Positions 34,037 through 42,932 of a stretch of DNA of 64,000 bases are shown in pieces; within the stretch, counting starts at the first letter, position 1, and each line of letters starts with the position of its first letter. A program made the translations under genes and the position numbers. The stretch is from Palsa-147 sp963771905. Its GTDB lineage: Bacteria > Acidobacteriota > Terriglobia > Acidiferrales > UBA7541. Location of the stretch: the NCBI GenBank assembly GCA_963771905.1, contig CAVYVI010000015.1, positions 1 to 64,000 on the forward strand, read 5' to 3'. The notes beneath the pieces were generated by a model that saw only the letters and a program-made list of their open reading frames with translations, was not told the origin of the DNA and made no database searches.

Positions 34037-35460
34037 TGCGCACCTCCGTTGGCGGCATGTGCTGCGGATTTTTCGGGAAGAGTGATAATTACGGTTCGCT
34101 GATCGCGTTCGAGATACTTCTTTGCGGCGTTGTTGACTTCGCCCACCGTCAACGCCGCATACTCCGCGCCGAGCTCGTTAATGAGATTGGGATCGTTGAA
34201 TCGGACCGCGTAGTCGCCGATGGCAACGGCGGTGCCAAGATCGGTCGAACGCTGTTGGATCCATTGGCGCCGCAAGAATGCCTGCGCCTTTGTGAGTTCC
34301 TGAGCCGTGATGCCATCCCTCGCGGCCACGCTAAGCTCGTCGTCTATGGCCTTCTCGAGATCCTTGACCTTCACGCCGGGACGCGGAATCGCGGTGATAT
34401 AGAGCAGGCTCGGGCCGATCCGCGCGTCGGTGTAGGCGTAGACCTGAAGCGCAAGTTGCTTCTCCTTCACGAGGTGCTGATAGAACCGGGAACTCTGGCC
34501 GCCGCCCAAAATGATTGAGAGAGCCCGCGCCGCGCGATTCTCGGGAGTATTGCCGCGAGGAATATGGTAGGCCATGGAGATTTCGGGCAAACGCGCGAGC
34601 GCATCGTAAACGGTATCGCGGCGTTCGCCGTAGTGTTCTTCTTCACTCAAATCGGGACTCGGTGGCGCCGGCTGCGACGGAATCGAACCGAAATAGTGCT
34701 TCACTTTTTCCAGCGTGGCATCGGGATCTACATCGCCAACGACGGTCAGAACGGCATTATTCGGCGCGTAGTAGATTCGGAAAAAATCGCGGACATCGTC
34801 GATTGACGCAGCATTGAGATCCGACATCGAGCCGATGGTTGAGTGCTTATAGGCAAAGTTATCGTAAGACAGATTATCGATTTCGAGCTCCGACTTGCCA
34901 TACGGCTGGTTGTCCACCCCGAGGCGCCGTTCCTCCTGCACTGCGTTGCGCTGATTGTCGAGATTGGGCTGAGTGATGGCGAGAGCGCGCATCCGGTCGG
35001 ATTCGAGGAACAATCCAAGATCGAGTTGATTCTTCGGCAGCGTCTCGAAGTAGGTGGTGCGGTCCTCGTTCGTCGTACCGTTCATACCGCCACCGTTGTT
35101 GAGGACGAGGATGAAGTGCTCGCCCTTCCCGACGTTCTGCGAGCCCTCAAACATCATGTGCTCGAAGAGATGCGCGAAGCCGGTGCGGCCGGGTCGCTCG
35201 TTCCGGCTGCCCACGTTGTAACAAACGTCGATCGCGTAGACCGGCGCGGTATGGTCGACCGCAAGAATGACGCGCAGTCCGTTCGGAAGTTTGGTGTCCG
35301 TGAAATTCAGCGGCGGGACGTTCACCTCACCCTTCGGAGTGGGTTCGGCGGTGCCCGCCCGCGCCGGAAGAATGGCCAGAATCATTGCCGCGATTAGAAT
35401 CGCGGTGGGGAAAAATACAAACAGGAGCACGAAACGCCTTATCAGGCTTGCCGGTGTCAT
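34033..35460 (-). CDS. M16 family zinc peptidase, catalytic subunit
   Basis: A 475-residue M16 metallopeptidase with an N-terminal signal or anchor (about 8-35). The inverted zinc motif is intact, His97-x-x-Glu100-His101 (HLFEHMMFEG), and the second domain shows GGGQSSRFYQHLVKE. It would act in the periplasm on peptides, paired with the non-catalytic M16 protein translated immediately after it. GGAGGG precedes the ATG at 35458-35460 by about 6 nt. Confidence 0.92.
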   Translation of the reverse strand: MTPASLIRRFVLLFVFFPTAILIAAMILAILPARAGTAEPTPKGEVNVPPLNFTDTKLPNGLRVILAVDHTAPVYAIDVCYNVGSRNERPGRTGFAHLFEHMMFEGSQNVGKGEHFILVLNNGGGMNGTTNEDRTTYFETLPKNQLDLGLFLESDRMRALAITQPNLDNQRNAVQEERRLGVDNQPYGKSELEIDNLSYDNFAYKHSTIGSMSDLNAASIDDVRDFFRIYYAPNNAVLTVVGDVDPDATLEKVKHYFGSIPSQPAPPSPDLSEEEHYGERRDTVYDALARLPEISMAYHIPRGNTPENRAARALSIILGGGQSSRFYQHLVKEKQLALQVYAYTDARIGPSLLYITAIPRPGVKVKDLEKAIDDELSVAARDGITAQELTKAQAFLRRQWIQQRSTDLGTAVAIGDYAVRFNDPNLINELGAEYAALTVGEVNNAAKKYLERDQRTVIITLPEKSAAHAANGGAQ

Positions 35461-35546
35461 TCACTTCCCTCCAACTGATCTCATTTGAGAGCTTAGACGT
35501 TCAGAACTCGAATCGCGTGAGCGAGCGTGAAAGCTGCCCGGAAGAT

Positions 35547-37622
35547 TTATGGAGCGGCGGTCAAAGTGAGCAGGAACACATCGCCCACGCCGCTGCCTGT
35601 CACAATTTCGCGCCGCGGACTGGACAGCATCGGGCCAACAGAAAAAAATGCGACGGCTGTCCCGTTGGCGTTGATCGGCAAAGCAAACCGCGCGCTGCCA
35701 TCCGGCAAATCCGAAGCTTTGCCTGAGGCCGAGGTTGCAATCAAAGTTGTGTGCGCCACGCACGAGCTTCCGCTGAGCACGCCGGCGCAGGTGTTTCGCA
35801 CGTAGCCGCGCAGCGTACCCGTGGCGCCCGAACTCACATCGTCCGCGACAAAACTGATCAGACTGCCGTCTGAATTCGTCGCGGGAGAGTGGGTAGATCC
35901 AGAAACTTGCTGCGACACCAAAGACGTCGCCGGCGCGCACGATTGCGGGGCCGTCCCGCCGAGGCATGTATCGCGGACGACGATTTCCTGGCCGGTGGAG
36001 TTCGCGCCTGGAACCAAGTTGCCGGCGCGGGTCACGAACGCGATGAAACGCCCGTCGGCGCTGATCGCGGGCGTAAAACTTGCACCGTCCGCGGCCGCTC
36101 CCGCGGGCGACGTCGAAATCAGGCGAATCGACGGAATGCAGTTCGCCGAATGGGCAACTCCGTTGCATGTGTCGCTCAAGAAAATGTTCGAAGCGCCGTT
36201 AAACAAAGACGGAACGAGGCTGGGCGCCACGGAATCAAACGCGACATAACGGCCGTCCGCTGAGGTGGCACTTTCTAGGCTCGCACCCCTGCCGGGCCGG
36301 CCTGTGGCGTCCTGCGAGACGAGGAGGGTGTGAGCCTCGCACGTCTTCGGCGCGGAAGATCCAAGGCAGGTGTCACGCAGGTAGACCTGCGGCGTCCCGT
36401 CCTTCGCGGCGGGCGCCAAATTCCGTGCCGACGACGCGAAAGAAACGTAGCGCCCGTCTGCGCTAATCGATGGAAATTCGCTCGCGCCATCGGCCGCGCC
36501 CGAATTCGATGCCGAAACGAGAATCGTCGATGGCGTGCAGCCTTGGGCCGCGTCGAGACCCAGGCACGTGTCGCGCAAGTAGATTTCAGTCGCAGGCTCC
36601 GTGGTTGCGGACGTGAGATTCGTGGCATGAGACGCAAACACGACAAAGCGTCCATCGGCACTAATCGCGAGTCCCCGTGCGGCCGGGCCGTTCGGGCCGC
36701 TGCCGTCGGGTGCGACATCCGCAGCAAAAGTCTGCGGCGTGCAGTTTGGCGTCCCGTTGCAGGTGTCGCGCACGAGAATACTTGCGCCGCTTCCCTGCCC
36801 GTTGCGAAGAAGATTCGTAGCGGCCGATTGGAAAGCGATGAATCGTCCGGTGGCATCCATTTTCGGCGCGCCGCTCGGCCCATTTGCCACACCATCGATC
36901 GCGCTCACAGACACCAATTCGAATTCTCCCGCAATACCCGCGACATTGGCTGCGGGATGCGCCTCACCGCTGCTGATCGTGAACGCGAAGGGGGCAGATA
37001 CACCGCCGCCCGGAGCAGGATTCACCACGGTCACATTCGCGGTTCCGGCCGTCGCAATATCGGTCGAGAGAATTGCGGCGGTCAGTTGCGTCGTGCTGAC
37101 GTAGGTCGTGGCGCGTGGACTCCCGTTCCAGCTCACTGCCGACGTGCTCGACGCCGTGGTTCCCACGAACCCCGTGCCGTTCACCGTGAGCGTGAATCCG
37201 GCACCAGCCGCAGCCGTGCTCGAGGGAGTCAAACCAGTGATGGACGGAACCGGGTTGCTGGCCGGATCGATGAAGAACGTAAAGCCGTTCGAGAAACCGC
37301 CACCCGGCGGAGGATTCACAATGGTTATCTCTGCAGTGCCAGGGGTTTGAATATCGGTGGCGAGAATCTGCGCCACAAGCTGGCCGGTCGTTGAATTGAG
37401 CGTCGTCGTGCGCGGGCTTCCGTTCCAATCGATGACCGTATTCGTCAGCACGTTCAACCCAACAACATTCAATTCGAAGGCGCCGCTTCCGGCGGTGATG
37501 TTCGTTGGGGAAACGTTCGATAGGGTTGGAGTCGGGTTGAAAGTCGTCGAGCTGCCGCACCCTGACGCCAGCAGCATTGCCGCTGTCGCTCCGAGAACCA
37601 GCCGTGTCCGTGTACGGATCAA
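35547..37622 (-). CDS. IPT/TIG and beta-propeller lipoprotein
   Basis: A 691-residue surface or periplasmic lipoprotein: signal with lipobox (LLASGC, Cys22), two IPT/TIG immunoglobulin-like domains (about 30-120 and 125-218), then a seven-bladed PD40-like propeller. Blades share the ISADGRFVAF pattern, and six of them carry a DTC-G-...-C cassette (for example RDTCLG ... CTPST), so each could be closed by a disulfide; the last blade lacks it. The start is TTG at 37620-37622, set by GGAGG 7 nt upstream; the frame opens six codons earlier. No catalytic residues are evident; a binding role is likely. Confidence 0.85.
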   Translation of the reverse strand: MIRTRTRLVLGATAAMLLASGCGSSTTFNPTPTLSNVSPTNITAGSGAFELNVVGLNVLTNTVIDWNGSPRTTTLNSTTGQLVAQILATDIQTPGTAEITIVNPPPGGGFSNGFTFFIDPASNPVPSITGLTPSSTAAAGAGFTLTVNGTGFVGTTASSTSAVSWNGSPRATTYVSTTQLTAAILSTDIATAGTANVTVVNPAPGGGVSAPFAFTISSGEAHPAANVAGIAGEFELVSVSAIDGVANGPSGAPKMDATGRFIAFQSAATNLLRNGQGSGASILVRDTCNGTPNCTPQTFAADVAPDGSGPNGPAARGLAISADGRFVVFASHATNLTSATTEPATEIYLRDTCLGLDAAQGCTPSTILVSASNSGAADGASEFPSISADGRYVSFASSARNLAPAAKDGTPQVYLRDTCLGSSAPKTCEAHTLLVSQDATGRPGRGASLESATSADGRYVAFDSVAPSLVPSLFNGASNIFLSDTCNGVAHSANCIPSIRLISTSPAGAAADGASFTPAISADGRFIAFVTRAGNLVPGANSTGQEIVVRDTCLGGTAPQSCAPATSLVSQQVSGSTHSPATNSDGSLISFVADDVSSGATGTLRGYVRNTCAGVLSGSSCVAHTTLIATSASGKASDLPDGSARFALPINANGTAVAFFSVGPMLSSPRREIVTGSGVGDVFLLTLTAAP

Positions 37623-37842
37623 CTCAACCCTCCGATTCAAGCCTTACAGATTTATCACGACCGCGCGCACACCGCAAACCCGCAAGTTTGGAAGCTTCGG
37701 CGAATGCCCCGTCCATTCCGATTCGATTGAAGCAAAAGAGGTTGGCCGCTCCGAATGCGTTTCGTCGATCGGGCGAAGTTCGAGCGGCGCGGATTGTCTT
37801 GCAGCCGCAATATCGCCAAGATTCGGCCGAGGTTCGCATTCG

Positions 37843-38751
37843 CTACAACTGGAACGCCGTGAGCTTTGAAAACCGCGTCGCCCGCGACGCAATTTCCGGC
37901 TTCGTCAGCGTCGTCAGCCGCTCGACACCGAATTTTTCGACCGTGAAGCTGCCCATAACCGAGCCATACACCATGGCGCGCTTTAGCGTTTCATCGTTGA
38001 CGCGCCCGGCGCTCGCCAGATAGCCCATGAATCCGCCGGCAAAACTGTCGCCCGCGCCGGTGGGGTCGTGAACTTCCTCTAGAGGGAAGGCAGGGACCGA
38101 GAACAAGAACCGGTTGTGAACCATGAGCGCGCCATGCTCGCCACGCTTGATGACCAGCGTCTGGGGGCCCATTTTAAAGACTTGTTTCGCGGCGCGCAGA
38201 AGATTGTGCTCGCCGCTGAGTTGCCGGGTTTCGTCGTCGTTGATCATCAGGAGCTGGGTGTGCTTGAGCGTTTCGCACAGCTCCGCGGGCGTGCGCTCGA
38301 TCCAATAGTTCATCGTATCGAGGGCGACCAGTTTTGGCTTTCGGCGCACCTGATGCAGCACCGATCGCTGCAAGGTCGGATCGATATTCGCGAGGAAAAT
38401 GTACGGAGAATCGCAATAGGAAGCGGGGAGCCGCGGATTGAACTGCGCGAAGACGTTCAGTTCGGTCACAAGCGTCGTGCGCTCGTTCATATTCTGGTTG
38501 TAGCGGCCGGCCCAGAAGAAAGTCTTGCCAGGCGCGTGTTCGAGCCCTTCGAGGTCGATCTTTCGCGCACGCAAAACTTGCTCGTCATCCTTGCCGAAGT
38601 CATCGCCAACCACCCCGACCAGGCGCACACGCGTGAAAAAGCTTGCCGCCAGGGCAAAATAGCTGCCGGCGCCGCCGAGCGTGCGGTCGACCTTCCCATA
38701 TGGCGTTTCGATCCCATCAAATGCAACAGATCCAACCACCAAAAGCGACAT
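37843..38751 (-). CDS. PfkB-family sugar/nucleoside kinase
   Basis: A 302-residue ribokinase-like kinase. The N-terminal GGAGSYFA substrate signature and the C-terminal DPTGAGDSFAGG with catalytic Asp235 are intact. The substrate cannot be read from sequence; sugars or nucleosides are both possible. TTTTGGAG lies 4-6 nt before the ATG. It follows mtnP by 14 nt, so a link to methylthioribose or nucleoside salvage is plausible but unproven. Confidence 0.88.
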   Translation of the reverse strand: MSLLVVGSVAFDGIETPYGKVDRTLGGAGSYFALAASFFTRVRLVGVVGDDFGKDDEQVLRARKIDLEGLEHAPGKTFFWAGRYNQNMNERTTLVTELNVFAQFNPRLPASYCDSPYIFLANIDPTLQRSVLHQVRRKPKLVALDTMNYWIERTPAELCETLKHTQLLMINDDETRQLSGEHNLLRAAKQVFKMGPQTLVIKRGEHGALMVHNRFLFSVPAFPLEEVHDPTGAGDSFAGGFMGYLASAGRVNDETLKRAMVYGSVMGSFTVEKFGVERLTTLTKPEIASRATRFSKLTAFQL

Positions 38752-38765
38752 TCATTCTCCAAAAT

Positions 38766-39668
38766 TCACGACAGGTATTTTCCCGCAATAGGAGCCAGGC
38801 GCTTTCTCGCTGCTGCCGGGATCGTCTTTCGATCGGTAAGAATCGCGTGCGCGAGCGCTCTGCCGCAGTGACAGTCGCGCGCTTCGGGAATTTGCTTCAC
38901 GGCATCGCGAATCACGTTCTGCGCGTTGGTCGCATTGCGCGTCAAGTTCTCGATTATTTCGGTGACCGTGACCGCGCCGTGTGACGGGTGCCAGCAGTCG
39001 TAATCGGTAATCATGGCCACCGTCGCGTAGCAGAGCTCCGCTTCACGGGCGAGCTTCGCTTCGGTGAGATTGGTCATACCGATCACGTCAAACCGGAGCT
39101 GGCGATAGGTGTGCGACTCCGCCAGAGTCGAGAATTGCGGGCCTTCCATGCATACGTACGTGCCTCCCCGATGCGCCGTCACACCCACGCGATCGCACGC
39201 CTCGCCGATCCAGCCGTATAGCTGCGCGCAGACGGGTTTGTCGAAGCCGACATGCGCAACCACGCCCCCGCCGAAAAATGTTGCAATTCGGCCGCGCGTG
39301 CGATCGAAAAATTGGTCCGGGATGAGGAAATCGAGCGGCGGAAACTCTTCGCGCAGGGAACCGACGGCGCTCACCGATAGGACCCGCTCGACGCCGAGCA
39401 TTTTCAACGCGCAGATGTTGGCGCGGTAATTGATATCGCTCGGAGAGAAGCGGTGGCCTCGACCGTGGCGCGCAAGGAATGCCACGCGATGCCCTTCCAG
39501 CTGGCCGACGACAATCGCGTCGGACGGATCGCCGAATGGAGTCTTGACGCGCACTTCTTTCGCGTCAGTCAAGCCTTCCATTGAATAGAGGCCGCTCCCG
39601 CCGATGATTCCGATGCGAACGGGTTCGCTGCGTTTTCTCGAGCTTGTTCTGATAGGTTTCTTCGCCAT
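38766..39668 (-). CDS. mtnP: S-methyl-5'-thioadenosine phosphorylase
   Basis: A 300-residue member of the MTAP/PNP family. RHGRGHRFSPSDINYRAN, FFDRTRGR and GMTNLTEAKLAREAE match MTA phosphorylase, and the TDYDCWH segment favours MTA over purine nucleosides. It cleaves MTA to adenine and 5-methylthioribose-1-phosphate in methionine salvage. The ATG at 39666-39668 follows the stop of the upstream hydrolase by only 2 nt. A basic stretch (KKPIRTSSRKRSE) precedes the core domain. Confidence 0.92.
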   Translation of the reverse strand: MAKKPIRTSSRKRSEPVRIGIIGGSGLYSMEGLTDAKEVRVKTPFGDPSDAIVVGQLEGHRVAFLARHGRGHRFSPSDINYRANICALKMLGVERVLSVSAVGSLREEFPPLDFLIPDQFFDRTRGRIATFFGGGVVAHVGFDKPVCAQLYGWIGEACDRVGVTAHRGGTYVCMEGPQFSTLAESHTYRQLRFDVIGMTNLTEAKLAREAELCYATVAMITDYDCWHPSHGAVTVTEIIENLTRNATNAQNVIRDAVKQIPEARDCHCGRALAHAILTDRKTIPAAARKRLAPIAGKYLS

Positions 39669-39670
39669 TA

Positions 39671-40510
39671 TCAATTGGCCTGGACGAATTCCGCTTCGAA
39701 TTGACCGTCGCGCTCATGCAAATACGCCGCGGGAATTTTCGGATCGTGGGCAAACAGCGCGATGGTCCCCGTCCTCGCCACTTCAGGAATCCACTTCTTT
39801 TTGTTTTCGAGCGTCGTCAGTGGATACAAATCATACGCCATGATCCACGGATAGCCGAGATGCGCGGTCGTGGGCACAAGATCCACGAAGAAAAACGCCG
39901 ATTTGCCGCCGCCCGAGAGACGCACGCATTGCATGTCTGCGTTGTGGCCGGGCACGCGGATCAGTTCGACGCCCGGCAAGATTTCCCGGTCGCCTTCGAG
40001 AAGCAGGAATTTTCCAGCAGCCTCGATAGGCAGGAAGTTTTCTGGAAAATAGCTGGCGCGGTCGCGGTCCGTCGGGCGTTTCGCGTGCTCGAGCTCGCCG
40101 CCTTGCACGACATAGGTCGCGTTCGGGAAGCTCGGGACGGCGCGGCCGTCGACGATTCGTGTGTTCCAGCCGCAATGGTCGAAATGAAGATGCGTATTGA
40201 TGACGTAGTCGATTTGATCGAGGCCCACGCCGCGCGCTGCAAGCTGCTCGGGCAAGCGCGGACCCTTGCCAATGGCATAAATGTCCCGCCGCTTGGCGTC
40301 AAATTTGTCGCCCGCGCCGGTTTCGACGAGCGCGCATTTACCGCCCGTGCGAATCAGAAGGCAGTTCATTTCGAGGAATATCCGGTTTCGTTCGTCCGGC
40401 GGCATTTTCTTTTCCCACATCGGTTTCGGAATGACGCCGAACATCGCCCCGCCATCCAGGCGAAACCCGCCATCCGTCAGGATCCAGAACTCGAGATCGC
40501 CAAGTCTCAC
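39671..40510 (-). CDS. MBL-fold metallohydrolase
   Basis: A 279-residue metallo-beta-lactamase-fold hydrolase with the dinuclear metal motif His107-x-His109-x-Asp111-His112 (THLHFDHCG) and later metal ligands in VPGHNADM and FFVDLVP. This subgroup contains lactonases and other hydrolases; substrate unknown. The start is GTG at 40508-40510, overlapping the meaB stop (GTGA); the longer open frame upstream only covers meaB sequence out of frame. It lies between meaB and mtnP in one operon. Confidence 0.87.
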   Translation of the reverse strand: MRLGDLEFWILTDGGFRLDGGAMFGVIPKPMWEKKMPPDERNRIFLEMNCLLIRTGGKCALVETGAGDKFDAKRRDIYAIGKGPRLPEQLAARGVGLDQIDYVINTHLHFDHCGWNTRIVDGRAVPSFPNATYVVQGGELEHAKRPTDRDRASYFPENFLPIEAAGKFLLLEGDREILPGVELIRVPGHNADMQCVRLSGGGKSAFFFVDLVPTTAHLGYPWIMAYDLYPLTTLENKKKWIPEVARTGTIALFAHDPKIPAAYLHERDGQFEAEFVQAN

Positions 40511-41472
40511 TTCGAATCTCCCAGGCCGGCGCTCTCGAGCATCTCGCTCACCGCGCTGTAAGGATCTTTCTTCCGTGCGGCAATTTGAGTCGCCAGCTTC
40601 GTCAGCAGCGCATCGCCTTCGCTCCCGCGAATCACTCGCGCGACGAGGCGATGCTCGAGCATTTCGAGCAGGCGCTGCTTCCAGTACGCGATTTTCTGAA
40701 CGCCGCGATCGGCAGAGGCGGCCGAATGCGCACGAAAGCGCTCGATTTCTCCGGCCAATTCGGCAATGCCCTTCGATTCCGACGCTATCGTCCGGACGAT
40801 TGGTGTCCGCCAGCCGTTCCGTTCCGGAGAAATCGAGAGCATCGCGCGCAATTGTTCTTCGAACCGGTCCGCGCCCTCGCGATCGCATTTGTTGAGAACG
40901 AAAATGTCCGCAATTTCCATCAAGCCCGCCTTCAAATTCTGCACATCATCGCCCATCCCGGGAACCAGAACCACTAGCGTGCAATCTGCGAGCCGCACGA
41001 TTTCGATTTCGCCCTGCCCCACTCCGACCGTTTCGACCAGTACCAATTCTTTTCCCGCGGCATCGAGAAGCACCGCCGTGTCGCTCGCTGCTTCGGCCAG
41101 ACCGCCGAGCGATCCGCGCGTCGCCATCGACCGGATAAAGATCCCGGCATCGGTAGCGTGCCCCTGCATCCGGATGCGATCTCCGAGAATGGCGCCGCCG
41201 GTGAACGGACTCGAAGGGTCCACGGCAATGATGCCGACCGTCTTGTGCGCGGCGCGATAGTGCTTCGCCAGGCGATCGACCAGAGTGCTCTTGCCCGTTC
41301 CAGGAGCACCCGTGACGCCGACGCGATAGGCTTTGCCCGTGTGTGGAAAGAGGTCCCGGAGCAGGTCTTCGGCTTCGGGCGCGCGATTTTCGATGGCCGT
41401 CACGGCGCGGGAGATTGCACGAATGTCGCCCGCGCGAACCTGCTCCGCCCAGTTGTCGATTGCGGATTTCAT
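40507..41472 (-). CDS. meaB: Methylmalonyl-CoA mutase-associated GTPase MeaB
   Basis: A 321-residue G3E-family GTPase. Walker A GAPGTGKST (about 55-63), the Mg2+/switch segment VDPSSPFTGGAILGDRIRM, ETVGVGQGE and NKCDREGAD are the hallmarks of MeaB (ArgK). It protects and reloads B12-dependent acyl-CoA mutases. No mutase gene is in this window; an acyl-CoA dehydrogenase is upstream. The ATG at 41470-41472 gives the usual family N-terminus; the frame extends 41 codons more to a TTG. Confidence 0.93.
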   Translation of the reverse strand: MKSAIDNWAEQVRAGDIRAISRAVTAIENRAPEAEDLLRDLFPHTGKAYRVGVTGAPGTGKSTLVDRLAKHYRAAHKTVGIIAVDPSSPFTGGAILGDRIRMQGHATDAGIFIRSMATRGSLGGLAEAASDTAVLLDAAGKELVLVETVGVGQGEIEIVRLADCTLVVLVPGMGDDVQNLKAGLMEIADIFVLNKCDREGADRFEEQLRAMLSISPERNGWRTPIVRTIASESKGIAELAGEIERFRAHSAASADRGVQKIAYWKQRLLEMLEHRLVARVIRGSEGDALLTKLATQIAARKKDPYSAVSEMLESAGLGDSK

Positions 41473-41566
41473 GAATGGTGCATGCGCGCGGCGGCGATCG
41501 AAAGCGCGCAACTGCCCAGAGAGCAACTCGCCGAACGCAAGTGTTGAAGGCGCTGGTTCATCAAGC

Positions 41567-42736
41567 CTATATTTTCCCGAGAAGCTGGCGAGCAATCACC
41601 AGGCGCTGGATTTCGCTGGTGCCTTCCCCGATCGTGCACAGTTTGACGTCGCGGTAATATTTCTCGGCCGGATAATCCTTAATGAATCCATAGCCGCCAA
41701 AAATCTGGACGGCTTCGTTCGCAACGCGCACCGCAACTTCGCCAGCGTACAGTTTCGCCATGCTCGATTCACGCGTGAAGCGAACGGCATCCTCGCCGCC
41801 GCCCGCCAGCGCCTTATCGGCAAGCCACGCGGCGTGATAGGTCAGCAGCCGCGCGGCTTCAATCTCCGTGGCCATGTCCGCGAGCTTGAACTGGATGGCC
41901 TGAAACTCCGCGATGGCTTTGCCAAACTGTTTCCGCTGTTTGGCATATTTTACGGCCGCTTCGTAGGCTCCTTGCGCCATGCCGAGGCCGAGGGCGGCGA
42001 TGGAAACGCGGCCGCCGTCCAGAATTTGCAGGCTGTTGATGAATCCTTCGCCTTCGCGGCCCAAAAGACTTGTCGCTGGCACGCCGCAATCGGTGAAAAT
42101 AACTTCGGACGTGTCACTGGCGCGCAGCCCGAGCTTGTTTTCTTTCTTGCCGGGGCGAAAGCCGGGTGTGCCCTTCTCGATGATGAACGCCGAAATGCCG
42201 TGGCTCTTTTTTGATTTGTCGGTCACGGCCATGGCCACGCAGACATCGGCGTAATGACCGTTCGTCGTGAACGTCTTCGCGCCATTCAGAATCCAGCCAC
42301 CGTTCTTGCGGATAGCCGTGGTCCGCGTGCCTCCGGCATCCGACCCTGCCTCCGGTTCCGTCAGAGACCAGCAGCCAATCTTCTTGCCCTGAGTGAGATC
42401 GGGCAGAAATTTCGTCCTTTGCTCTTCCGTGCCGAATTTATAAATGTGATTGCTGCAAAGTGAATTATGCGCGGCGACGATGATGCCGACGGACCCGTCC
42501 ACGCGCGAGAGCTCCTCGATGACAATCGCGTACTCCGCGTAGCCGAGCCCCGCGCCGCCGTATTTTTCAGGGAAAATCACGCCGAGGAGCCCCATTTCGC
42601 CGAGCTTGGGAATGATTTCGGCGGGAAAATGAGATGCTTCGTCCCACTCCATGACGTGAGGAGCCACTTCGCCTTCGGCAAATTCCCGGACAGTCTTGCG
42701 AAGCTGCTGCTGTTCGTCGGTCAGCGAAAAATCCAC
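41567..42736 (-). CDS. Acyl-CoA dehydrogenase
   Basis: A 389-residue FAD acyl-CoA dehydrogenase with CWSLTEPEAGSDAGG, LGLRASDTSEVIF, QIFGGYGFIKDYP and the C-terminal IGEGTSEIQRLVI; the catalytic Glu position lies in the GEGTSEIQ region. It oxidises an acyl-CoA to the enoyl-CoA and passes electrons to ETF. Chain-length preference is not readable; the neighbouring meaB hints at branched or odd-chain substrates. The GTG at 42734-42736 is chosen because GAGG lies 5-6 nt upstream and gives DFSLTDEQ; the frame opens 18 codons earlier. Confidence 0.93.
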   Translation of the reverse strand: MDFSLTDEQQQLRKTVREFAEGEVAPHVMEWDEASHFPAEIIPKLGEMGLLGVIFPEKYGGAGLGYAEYAIVIEELSRVDGSVGIIVAAHNSLCSNHIYKFGTEEQRTKFLPDLTQGKKIGCWSLTEPEAGSDAGGTRTTAIRKNGGWILNGAKTFTTNGHYADVCVAMAVTDKSKKSHGISAFIIEKGTPGFRPGKKENKLGLRASDTSEVIFTDCGVPATSLLGREGEGFINSLQILDGGRVSIAALGLGMAQGAYEAAVKYAKQRKQFGKAIAEFQAIQFKLADMATEIEAARLLTYHAAWLADKALAGGGEDAVRFTRESSMAKLYAGEVAVRVANEAVQIFGGYGFIKDYPAEKYYRDVKLCTIGEGTSEIQRLVIARQLLGKI

Positions 42737-42802
42737 TTCGTCCTCAATTGGCAGGATAACCGCGGGCTCCCGGCCAAATCGCACGTTCACACTGAAGTTT
42801 AA

Positions 42803-42811
42803 TTTATATCA
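42803..42811 (-). promoter_or_regulatory. Possible extended -10 promoter of the acyl-CoA dehydrogenase run
   Basis: The minus strand reads TGATATAAA, an extended -10 with 5 of 6 consensus bases. No clear -35 is present. The same nonamer stands just before lepB (54324-54332). Confidence 0.4.
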
Positions 42812-42932
42812 CACGCGCCATAGGGCAGGCATTCCCTCGTGTCCCCCAGGCGCTCGGACCCGGCGTCTGCGAAACACGCCCGCTCAGGCACGAAGAGTGT
42901 TACCGCCGAAGCTGGAAGTTTTCACGTCAATA

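Noticed and set aside
40511..40888. Possible N-terminal extension of the MBL hydrolase
   Set aside because: It overlaps meaB out of frame and is Arg-rich; GTG at 40510 with stop/start overlap is the natural start.
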